Positions 45,501 through 57,500 of a stretch of DNA of 64,000 nucleotides are shown in pieces. The translations under genes and the position numbers were made by a program. A model generated the notes under the pieces. That model was not told the origin of the DNA. It did no database searches and was given only the letters and a program-made list of their open reading frames with translations. Source of the DNA: Spodoptera frugiperda (taxonomy: Eukaryota; Arthropoda; Insecta; Lepidoptera; Noctuidae); NCBI RefSeq assembly GCF_023101765.2, contig NC_064220.1, positions 7,192,001 through 7,256,000 on the forward strand, in the 5' to 3' direction. The number at the start of each line of letters is the position of its first letter. The stretch's first letter is position 1.

Positions 45501-48500
45501 TTTAACATTTTTTCTTCAAAAGTCTATTTTATTACTGTTTCTCTGTCACCCTATACCTATTTATATTTTTATTTCGAACTATAATTAGTGATGTACAAAC
45601 GCAGACTTACCTGTTTTATTTAGAGACTACGTACCTGATATGGTGTTTGCCGCACTATCGCCGAGCGCTAGAACTTAGCGATCGATTCAGGAACAGGCAG
45701 AGCTAGATGCCTAACGTTTCGTGGCTTAGTACCTAGCCATTAACAATGGCGCTTATTGTATAATTTATTCTAACATGATAGAACAAAATCCTTCGCAGCA
45801 TCTGTGTTTGTTTGTGATACATTCAAAAACTACTGAACGAATTTTTGTGCGGTTTTCGCAAGTGGATTGAGAGCGAAGATTTCAGTACCGCGTGTGAAAT
45901 CGGTATCCGTATAAAAATTGAATTGCGTATTTATTAATAAAGTGGTGATTTTAAAGGTTTGAAAATATAGAAAAATCTTGCGTGAATGAAGAGACGGGCT
46001 CAAATTGGAAATTATTGTAAATTATAATTTATGAATTGGGACACGGGACAGACTAGCTTCGAATCTAAGACCAAGACCCCTATCGCTAAAGAAATTATTT
46101 GAATGTTTGAACGCGCTAATCTCTGAAAGTACTTACTAGTCTGATTTGAAAAATAATTTTTGTGTTAGATAGTCCATATATTATTGACGAAGCTTATAGG
46201 CTATAAGACATCACGCTACGCGGTACGAATGAACGAGCGGAAGGCTATAGTGTAATATATTAGCTATAATACCCGTTTCACAATGTGTGGATAGCCGCTA
46301 TGTATAACTTTGAACTTTGTCGGATTAAACTATTGGTCAAATAAGTTTATCGGGCACTTATATGAAAGTGGTGAAACAAGGGCATAGTATAAGTAACATT
46401 TATTTATGCGAAACTAAATACCTTTTCAGAAACGCTTTTGACCACAAGAAACTAAAGATGATTGTATTAAGTCCAATTAACGACATTCAGTATAGTTTTC
46501 TTTGTTAGTCAATTTAAACCATTATTATGACAGAAGCACGTCCACGCACGTGTACGCGCGATACGCACGCGTTTGGACTGTAAATGTTTCATTGTTGATG
46601 TCGCTCGTACGGTTTACGAGGCAAAAGGCACTCGGAAATAAAATGACCATATTATAATACGTTAGTTTGACCATCGTACTTCGTTTCAAGCCAGGTGTGA
46701 TGTTAGAAGTTTTATAATTTTGGCGATAAATTTAGGGTTGCTTTGGTATTTTTTTTTAAACTTGGTCCTACTGGCCCTAACTAGTATTTTCCAGTGTCCT
46801 ATGTGCTGTTAAAAGTGTACAATTTCACATACACAACACACCCAAATTCAGAACAACAATTTGTGGATCACAAAGAGTTGTTCCGTGCGGGAATCCAACC
46901 TGCTACACATTGCGCGGCAGGCGGATCCGCAAGTAAGTGGGACCACCGGCCCAGTTGTCAGATCAATTTGTTTTTAATATTTGGTTTCCATCGTTTGTTT
47001 AAATACCAAAACGGTGCGGTGAAACTTGCAGGCCAAGTTCGAGTTCCTGTAAGCCAATAATCATTGCAATAATAATAAGTATTGTAATTTGAACTACTAA
47101 TCACATTGGAATAATGTATCACAATTTATCTACAAGAATATCTTAAAATTATAATCTTCCGTGAACCGCATTCTGCATTTATTGAATAACGTGCTAAAAA
47201 TATTCGACTGGTTTTGTATATTTAGATATTGCAGACAAGTGACGCTAAAAATAGATTTGGCTTAAGGTTATGATCAACGTTTAAGTTTATATAATGCATA
47301 ATAATAGCCCGAATAAAAACTTTAACCCTGACGCTTCCTGTATGTGTTTAGTTTTACACTATCTTTGTAATTAGTAATTCATTTAGATACTTTTTTTTTT
47401 TTTTTTTTTTTTTATATGTTTATTTACATTTGTTCTCCACGGACTCTTGGTCCGTGCCCTTGTCATACAATTTGTGTTTCTTTTTACAATAAATTTTATC
47501 AATATGGTATCTACCTTACGCACTACAATTAAACACAACTATTAGATTATAACTACAAAAATACTTATGATTAACATATTTGTTTTTTTTTTATCCACTA
47601 AATTAAATTTACCGGCGGCTCTGCCAAGTCAGTCCACCGGCGCGCTGGGAGAGCCGACCTGTCCCAGCAGAAGGCACTCGTTCACGGGTATGACGTGTGT
47701 GTCAGCAATTGATCCGGTCAACCATTTTGTTGGGAACGGAACAACCCAACACACAGCGCCACCGACTGTAGGACATTTATGTGTGCATGACGCCTCAACC
47801 CCTGTCGGGTGGGCTGACTTCAACAGAGCTTACAGAAGTCAAAGAGTTTACAATTATATAATTATGTATATAGCAGTTATGTACTTATTTACGATTTCCG
47901 CATACACATTACCTCCCACTATATAAATTTTTATTTTAGTCCAAGGAACATTTCTCACCCAAAAGCGCCCCCAGAACTGCCGCGTCTCTGTGTTTGATGG
48001 CCATTTTCAGGTTGTAGTCCATTATCCTATGGTCGCTCTCCTCAGCAGCCCTTCTGATCAATTTGCTTATCGCGTCATCACAGTTGTCCGTGTAGTAGAT
48101 GCAACTATGTGTGTGACGCGATATTGCAACTACTGCATGTGGTACGCTGTCATGAATTTTCTGCCTCTTTGTTGCTGTGTTCACAACTACCACCTTCGCG
48201 GACGAAAGCCCCTGAGCCTCGTGTATAGTGAGAATGCGTGATCCCTCGCCCGACCCGTATCCCTGGTTCTTAAGGGATTCCTTTTCTGCCTGGGTGTGTA
48301 CCAGGTATAAGGTGTCGGGGAGTGATTTTGGGATCATCGCTCCCGAGAATCTTTTTGTCTCCAGGGATCTCACGCCCGACCTGGACGAGTATATGCCACT
48401 GTAAACTGTGTTGAGGGCATAGGCCACGTCCATTGGATTCCTGTGGGTACACAGCAACTCCTGACTTATGGGTGTGATATGTGTAGGGCGGCCGTAGTGG

Positions 48501-51500
48501 AGAGGGAAGAGGTTGTCACGATCAATGAACGGGAGCTGATTAATGTCACCAATTAGCAGGACCTCCTTGGCTAAAGTTATTCGGGCAGCCATCACCACCG
48601 CTCCAAAGTGGTTCATAAGAGCCTCGTCTACCATTAGTCGAGTGCAGCTCTCTCGCCCCTTCAAGCCGTTTACTAAGATGGACGCCATTGTTCGAACCCT
48701 AGATTTGACTAGTAGTCCCCCAAATCGGCAAGATAGTTTGCCTCTGAGGTCATTTGCTGCTTCAGTTGTTGTGGTGACAATTAAATCTTTGTCCGCATCA
48801 AATTGATCCACTATCCAAGTCGTTTTACCGCATCCAGGGACCCCGTTCGTCCAGTGAAACCTCGGAGTGCACCAGCTCTCAAAGGTTATGCCGTCCGGTC
48901 CGGATTCCGATATGGATTTTGCCATTTCTAATATCCCATCGTCTAGCATAATCCTGGTACACTTGGCAACCACCACTAGGGAATCGTTGGGGGGAGTTTT
49001 AAACTTCACTACTCCGCATCGATTTGATTCCTTCTCGTCGAGAGACACAAATCCTGCAGTGGCGTTGTAAGCTGCCATACTACGACTTATAGAGGTTCCT
49101 CTCAGCACTCTCGATGTATTATTGTCGTATATGACTGCTTCTGCTGCTTCGAGTCTATCGTCCAGTATCAGCTCGTTACCCTGCAGATAAGTCTGCAGGA
49201 TGGCTTCGCAATTCCGCAAGTTAACCTGTTTAGTTGCTTCTATTACTGCGACAAACTCGAGAAAAGCGTTTATGAGATGGTCTCTGGGAGTGGTGGCTTG
49301 TCGAAGCTTCGGTGGACAAACGTGGCCCATAGCTGCTCTTGTTGGGGATGACCTAGAATGAGCAGACTGTATTTGAGCGGGACAGCTCTCCGATCTATGA
49401 GTGGACTTGGATGCATTTTTCCTGAAAGGTGACGCAATGAGTCCGGTTACTGAGCATATGGATGTTGTTATTGCCCACATTCTGCCTCGGGACTGTAGTT
49501 TTTTATTTTCCCTTTCGGTGGCCCGCTGTTGTTGTTGCAGAGCGCTCTGTTGCAAATATTGTTGCTGTAAACGCTCTGAGCCGCTTGGAGAATCCACCCT
49601 TAGCTGGCGCTGAACTGACCTCTTGAGGAAGCTCAAATCTTCCCCCCTGTCCTCGTACACGATGACCTCATGATGTTCTGAGGCCCTAATACAGCCCATA
49701 AGGTCTGCCGTTTTCCCTTTTTCATAAGCCACCACTGCAGCGTCTACGCTAATTATTCTGGAATGTATGCCTTCTACGTCTCCCCACTCACCCACGCCTG
49801 ACAGCACCCCACATGCTTGTGCAAAACAAGTTATAGAGTCGACGCTGGAAAACATTGCGATTGTTTTATTGCGTGTTCGCAACAATCGACAGCTTCGACC
49901 CAACAGTTTCATGTCTGGTAGTGCGTCATAGACTTTGCGTCGCATGCTTGTTCTGGATGTGCTGCCATTGATCAGGGAGGCTAGGCCCGGTGAAATAGTG
50001 AGCCATTTGCTATTCCTTTTTTCGCAGAAGGCTATCCCTAGTCTTTCGCTGCTGGTGTTCATGAATAGGGCCACACCTCGCAACCGTATTCCTTTGGTGC
50101 CGCGTTCTCCATGTAGGAGTATTTGCTTCTCATTGATTATGAGCGGCTCATTAGTACGAGGGGTCTCGGGTACTGCCGTGGCAGTTGTTAATTGATTCTC
50201 CAAGGTGGCTATTTGGTGTCTATTATTTAATGTGCTGTTTCTTTCAGCTGCCCTGCTAAAGATAGTGTCTATGTAGCTCAGGAAGTGCGGTCTTTTGACT
50301 TTATCAGCTAGAATGGCACTCAGATTGGAGGTATCCAGATTTGTATCTATTTGAGCCTCTAAGCTGGATCTGGCGGCCAGAAAACGGGGACAGTCGAGAA
50401 TAATGTGCCATACTGACTCACTGATGGTTAAGTCGCATTCGCAACCTGCATTTTCTTTTAATTTGAATCGATGCAGGTACTCAGCGATCCCTCCATGTCC
50501 AGTCAACGCTTGTACTTGGGCAGGTGTCAACTTTGTCGATCTCACTAAACGATATGCCTCATTGACATCCGGGAGAAACGTCTTAGTGACCTGCCCAGTA
50601 GTGGAGGTGGTATACCTGTCCTGCCACTTTCGGATGGTTTCGTCTCTGATTTTCTTTTTGACGTAGGACATGGGTACCATACAGTAGTCTGCCGTGGTGT
50701 TATTTTTCTTTTTGGCAGCAATTTTAGCTAATTCGTCTGCCCTCTCATTCCCGGCCGTTCCGACATGGGCCCTCAGCCAGTAGAACCGGATTTCTCTTCC
50801 CTGTTCCTCCACGGTCTCCACACACTGCTTTATTTCTTTGGCCAAACGATGGGTAACTTTGGGGTTCTTTAAGATGTCGAGTGATGACCTAGAGTCACTC
50901 ATGATGTTTACTCTAGTTGCTCTGCTGTCAAGAACCATTTTGGCAGCTCTGTTCAAAGCGTATAGTTCAGATTGGAAAACCGTGCAGGTAGGGTCCAGGC
51001 TAAAAGTGGAGAACACCGACTCACGACCCTCCTCCCACCAGGTCAAGGCAGAACCGACGCCTCCCTCAATTCTGCTTCCATCTGTGTATATCTGAGGGCC
51101 GGTAATTCCTCGGACGAGAGGTGTTCCAGAGTCATCGCTCTCCAGAAGCTCATAGTTGATAGATATTAATTTTGAGGGATGTGGCTGATCTAGGTAGTTA
51201 ACCTGCCTTTCTAGCTCCTTATGAGGTGGTAAATAGTCTAGAGATAATCCTCTTTTAGTTAGATACAAACTGGCACACTCCTGGACTCTCAAGTCGAGTG
51301 GGAGAGTACCCGACAAGACTGTTGCTGATGTGAGCGACACTGTACGATACGCTCTGCAGATTTTTTGTGCAAATCCCCTTTGAAGAGCATTTAATTGTTT
51401 TTTAATCAACTGTAGCTCCGTCACTGGGGCCCACACGTTTGCGGCGTAAAGTACAATCGGCTCAATGACCGCTACGTAGATTGTTCTCGTTATCTCGCCA

Positions 51501-54500
51501 TTAAGACCCCATGTCACTTTTGCTGCGCGTGCCAGCTGTTTGTAAATATCCGCAGCTTTTTTACACGTTGCGGATATGTGTGACCTGAAGGTGAGTTTTC
51601 TGTCTATGGTGAGGCCCAAGAGCTTTACCTCATCTACAAGGTTTATTCTGGTGCCTGTCATGAACAGTTCTGGGGGTTCAAAAACAAGCCTTTTTGTCAG
51701 CAGCATAGCGTTGGTTTTGCTTGCTCCGAACCTAAGCTTGTTGCTGACTCCCCATGCTGCAACTATTTCCAAGGCACTATTTACCGATTGCTCCAGTGCG
51801 CTCACCCTATGGTTCGAGAATAAGAGAACGACGTCGTCCGCAAATGCCTGGCAATAAACTCCTTCACCTGTTAGTCTGTGTAGCAACGAATCGAGGATTA
51901 GGTTCCAAAAAGTGGGTCCACCTACGGACCCTTGTACACAGCCCTTATTTGTTCCCTTTTCGCTGCTGGCTCCGGCGAAGTTGACTTTGACTCTCCGTTC
52001 GCTGAGGTAGGAGTTTACCATGGCATACAGGTTTTTCGGACACTTCCTGGCTATCAGTTGATGTTTCAGGGCCGGCCACCAGGCGTTGTCAAAGGCGCCC
52101 TCTATGTCTAGTGACACCAGAACGACTATCTTTTTTTCATCCATCTCAGTTTTTATGCGGTTGACCAGATCATACAGTGCGTCTTCCGTTCCGCGTTGAG
52201 GCAGAAATCCATACTGGTTTTTGTGAAGAGTTGGAAGGATGTGCCACTGGATTCTGCCTATCATCAGTTTCTCAACTATTTTTCCAAACACAGACAGAAG
52301 TCCAATTGGTCTGTAGGACTTTGGATTAGAGTAATCATCTTTGCCTGGTTTTCGGAGAATTATAACATGCGCAGATTTCCATTGCTTTGGGAAGTATGCC
52401 CGCTCTAAGCATGAGTTCGCTATGGCAAGAAACACCTCCCGTCGACAATAAATAGCTTCTGCGCAGATATCAGCTGTCAGACCGTCGGCGCCGGGGGCTT
52501 TTTTAGGATTGATCTCGTTGAGAATCAAATCCAGTTCTGCCTGTGTAAAGTGAGGGTCGCTTTCCGACAGCTCCTCCATCCCACCTAGACATCTTCCATC
52601 CGTTAGTGCACGAAGGTCAGCATGGCCGGGATCATCCGTGGAGGTAGTGTCATCAGGGTAAAAAGTTTTAGCCAACAATTCCGCTGACTTGTCCGGGTTC
52701 AGTGTTTGACCCTCAGAATTTCTAAGCAGGGTGTTTTCTCTACATTTTGTTGTTTTCCTGATGACCCTGTATATCCCGTCCCACATGCTTTCCCTCTTTT
52801 GAGTCGAGCAGAACTCCTTCCAACTCTTCGTTTGTTCTTCATCGGCTTTTGACGTGTATGTTTCTTTTGCCCGCAAGTATTCCTCAATGACGAACTGTTT
52901 GCGAGAGGGAGCTGCGTTCCTTATCCTCCTTTTTCTTCGAAGCACGTCAGTTTTGAGATCCTCTAAAGAGCTCGTCCACCACGGGGGTTTTGATTTCCCT
53001 TTCCTCGGCTTATTTTTGGGTAGGGTGGCATCGCATACCTCCGTGATAGCATTTATGTAGGTCGTAATCACGGTTTCCAGCTCTTCAGGTGACTGAACAC
53101 TCATGATACTTTCTGGAGTTATTTGTTTCTTCTCTAGAGAATCTCGCAGATGTGATCTAAATTTTGTCCAGTTTGCGTTTTTGGTGTTGTAGACTCTCGT
53201 TGTTATGGGCTTTGGGGGTTCCAATGCCTTTTCCAGCTGCAAGTCAAACGTTATGGCATTGTGGTCAGAGGTTGTAAGGCCTCTATCTACCATCCAGTTC
53301 TGAACTTTTGCTAGCAAAGATGTACTGCAGGCTGTAACGTCCACTATGCTTGTGAAAAGTCGGTCCCCTCTGAGTGCTTCGAAAGTTGGTGTATCCCCTG
53401 TGTTGAGAATGTGGAGGTCCATTTCGTTTAGGAACGAATTATAATCTGCTCCCCTCTGGTTCTCCGAGGCGCTGCCCCACCACGGGCTCCAGGCGTTCAC
53501 GTCTCCAGCTACGATGATATTTTTTGTGGTCAGTTTAGATATGGACTCCTTTAAGCGGGTTAAATTTAGATGTATGTCTTGGTCCCCCTCAAGGTAAACC
53601 GATATCACTCCAAGCCGCAGGCTACCTGAGACCAACAGTATTGCTACTTCAGTTTCTGTTACAAGCTGAGGATCATGTATAGTCCTCAGCTGGTCTGAGA
53701 AAACGATTACGGCCGCTTTTACTGGCTTTTGTCGATTCATAGTACACTGAATTATTCTTGTGCCAGGGTATTCTTGCATTTCACCAGTGTTCCCTACGTA
53801 AGGTTCCTGAACCAGTGCTACAGATATACCTTTTTTCTCCGCAACTTGTAGCAATTCTATAGTGGCTAGCCTGGAGCGATGCAGGTTTGCTTGGATGATA
53901 CGCATTCTGCCGTTGTTCACCTTTGAGGGGGTTGCGTCCTGATTCGCCTGGTCAACTTTAGCAATATGATATGCGGGAGCGTGCTATAGCATCCCATTTT
54001 TGACGTTCTCGACAGACTTCGCTGAAGGCATTATGCGTTGTCTCCGGCCCAACTCCCTGCGCCCTCAAGCAATTCCTGCACGTCGGCGGTTTGTTCGAAA
54101 GCCTATTTGGGCATTTCTCCCAAGTGTGTGGGTCTCCACAGTGGCTACAGACATGTTCTTTAGCCTGACATACGGCTTTTGTGTGACCGTATTCCAGACA
54201 TTTGTTGCATTGTACCAGTGGGGATTGGTCGAACACTGGTCTCCTCTGCAATCCCACATAGATTTTACCGGCCTCCAGGAATCGCTTGTGGGTACCCGGT
54301 GACAATTCCAATACTGGGTGACACTCATGTGGGTTTCGTGCCTTTTTTCTGTACTTCACCCTTATGATGTTGTCTTGCATACTGACGTCACCCAGAAGAT
54401 GTTTGTTTTGGGCAAGTATGAGTTCTACTAGCTCTGCGTCAGTATGGTAGGACAGCACATCCGCTATTCTGAGCAGTGGGTTACTTGCTTTGGCAACTTC

Positions 54501-57500
54501 CACTTTGAGGTCGTCCTTCTTTTGGACCTGGCTTTGGACCAACTTCATGTCTTCTTTGGTGCTACAGCTGATAACTATCTTTTGGTTCTTAGCCTTTCTC
54601 ACCTTTTCCACTTTTGCTCCGGTTTTTTTACAGTCCAGAGCAACCCTTATTTTTTCAATTACATTGTCCCCTGTGTTTTTGGGGTCGGTTGAACTGATTA
54701 TAAGGGTGTGGTTTGGTTTGTGGACAGGTGGTTTGGATGCCACTTGCGCATACGTAGGTTGACGGATTTGTTTGACAATGTCTGCCAATGCCATTTCCGT
54801 ACACACGCTGTGTGCAGGTGGGGGAGGCGTTCGCTCTTTGAGCTGCCTCATTGTCCGCAGTTCTGACGATACTGCATCCAGGCGCTCGGTGATAGGCTGA
54901 AGATTCTGTTCTAATTGAGGAGCTTGTGCCGATAGTGTGGAGGCGTCTCTGATGTGATCCGCTATGATGTTCATAGTTTTTTTAAGTTCGACTATGTCGT
55001 CCTCAATTTTTTGCTGGCTTTGGTTTGTTATTTCTGCTGGAACATTTTGCTCACGAGAACCTAACTTATCATTAATCTCTTGGCTTACTATCTGGAGGGT
55101 GGTGGTATTTTCTATGGCCTTGTGTTGCCATCGTCGCAGTTCGTCTAGTTGCTGTGACAATGTTTGTACTGTCGTGAGCAACTTAGCCTGTTTTTCTTCA
55201 AGAGATTTGAGGTCTGTTTGAGATTTCTGTGGGGATTTGTGACTTAGGTTTAGTTTCGTCACAGTTGCATTAATCTCTTTTGTTGTTCTTTCGATGTCTT
55301 CTATCCTCTTGTACGGTTCCATTGTCTCATAGCCCAGCCAAGCACGGATACTCTTTATTTCTTTGAGGCTCACTGTTAAATCGTTTCGGGCCAATGCTAT
55401 TTCTGAGGTCAGTTCTTTTGTTACCTCAGCAATTTTTTTGTTGTGGGCCCTCTCGATTGCAATAATTTCCCGTGCATGACGAGACCTTTCCTTCTCCAGG
55501 TTTAGCATATGTCGTGACCTGGAATCTGAAAGAGCGAGACAAGTTTCGTAAAGGGACTGAAGACACTCTATTGCCGTTACTTTAAATTCTCGCTTCATGT
55601 TCCCGGCAGATTCCAGCGCTGTTTTGCCCCGCTGCAGCTGTTCGTTGGCATATTTGTTAGCCAGGTCCATGGTAATGCCCGAGCGTTGTCTGTCTGTGGT
55701 TAGCATGCTCTTTCTTCCTTGCAAGTCTGAAGCATCCTGAGATCCGATTTCCCAGGCTTCGTCGTCTGAAAGGATGTCTGCCTGTTCCCAGATTTCTACT
55801 TTTTTATTGCTTCTGCAGCTTGGCAGGAAGGTGAGCGAGTCGTAGATCCGTCGTTCATGGATGACGTCCCTGCCATGGCCATCAAATGGTTTGGTGTACG
55901 CGAAGTCAGTGACGCACACCCGGACCGCGGAATGCTCGTCACTGTTTTTTTTACAGGAGATGGTGATGTGATTGTGATGGCGGCTGAGCGCTTACCGCGT
56001 GTGCTGCTAGTGGTAGACATTTTTAGTCTTTGTGTAAAATATAAAAAAGAGGGGGAAATGTGTATGCAGTCTAGTCTAACAGAATGTTTGTTTTGTTACA
56101 ATGTTGTTTGTTAGTATTTTATAGATTATGTTAGTTTATTTTCTAGGGATTATTGTTGGTATTGTTAATCTATGAAGTATGATAGTATCCGACTGGTCCG
56201 CTGATGTCCTGCAGTGGTCGGGGTGTGGTGATGTAGCGCGCACGGCCCGACGTGTGTAGAACCACTGGTGTGATTGGTTCTGATGTTCCGTTCGTCGATT
56301 GTGAAGTCCGCTCCTCCTCGCGCGGGGCCAAACAGATGTTGCCTTTCCCAATTGTTGACGACCAGTTTTTACGGTCTATGTCAATGGGTCGGATATTTAG
56401 CCCTTAGCACCGCAATTCTTGTGTGCAATGGAATTTGATGTGTCAGCAGTTTTGCAGTAGTCAGTTGTTATCGCCTTTGATTAATATGTTGATATATACG
56501 AACGTGCTGACGGCGCGTGCCTGAATGAAGGTCACGTTCGTGCGTTTGGTGATGCGGCGATTTGTAATAATTGTTGATATTATTACCGAAACATATGGTA
56601 TTATTTGTTTTGATGTTTGTTTAGGGACAGAGAGTCTCTTTGCCCTTAGTAGTGCCTGCAGGTTGTGATGCGGCTATACCAATGTTCAGTTTCGCCGGAA
56701 CGAGGTGATTACACTGACCTTTCTGGGTTTTATTGCTGAGTACCAGGAGTCTGGCTCTTTATTCCTGATCCTGTTGAGTTCCAGATTTGCCCACACGGTC
56801 GCTGATGCGTTGAGTATTTAACTTTCACTTTCTAACGATCACACGCGAATAGCTCAAAAATATACTATTTATAGCAATTTTTACGCGGAGCTAGATGTTT
56901 CTTGTTCAAGAGTCGTACGTGTTTTCCATTTAGATACTTATGTACTATATTTATGAGTACCTAATTGTGGTTCCGGGTCCGGGTATGATGGTGGTGGTAG
57001 TGATGTGTATGTCAACGACATATATGTAGGTGAAAACCCTAGTATAAAAAATGTAATTTCAAAATCCCAGTAAAGGACAGAATTAAATTGCTTGCGTTGT
57101 TTGAGTGAGGTTGCCGGAGGCCCAATTAATCCCCTTCCCAATCTTCCCGATTCCCTATCAACCCTTAAATTCCTAACACCCAAAAGGTCTGCAATGCACT
57201 TGTAATGTCTCTGGTGTTTCGGATGTCCATGGGCGGCGATTGCTTACCATCAGATGATCCGTCAGCTCGTTTACCAGTTTTTACTATGAAAAAATAAATA
57301 AAAATTGAATATAAATATTATTATTATTTTACTTTACGAATAACCCAAATTTCTTTAATTTTTTATTTGTATAAAAAGTACAGTAATTTTAGTCAATGTA
57401 TTCAGACATTTGCATATTTTGGATCTTTGTACAAAGTCTGTGCATAGCGCCAAAATAGTTAAAATGTCTATGATTCATCTCTTTTATTCGCTCAGAAAAG

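Larger units (their letters stand above)
47391..56926 (-). mobile_element. Full-length R1-clade LINE carrying a virus-type helicase
   Basis: 9.5-kb non-LTR retrotransposon read on minus: a 5' UTR of about 0.9 kb (56926-56021), ORF1 (56020-53958), ORF2 (53920/53905-47936), a 3' UTR of about 520 bp and poly-A of 23. It is bounded by a perfect 11-13 bp target duplication. The target is ordinary intronic DNA, not 28S rDNA, so it is not a site-specific R1. ORF2 is intact. The only clear lesion is a probable one-base frameshift in ORF1. It lies in intron 2 of the plus-strand gene, antisense to it, 4.4 kb upstream of the lipase start and on the lipase strand. Confidence 0.95.

Noticed and set aside
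47567..47926. 119-codon plus-strand ORF in the 3' end region of the R1 element
   Set aside because: It lies antisense in the element 3' UTR and has no recognisable content.
48000..55200. Many plus-strand ORFs of 60-100 codons opposite ORF1 and ORF2
   Set aside because: They are antisense shadows of the long retrotransposon frames.
47391..56926. Endogenous RNA virus insertion as the source of the helicase
   Set aside because: The helicase is in frame with the LINE ORF2 inside target-duplication borders; no viral replicase, capsid or movement gene accompanies it.
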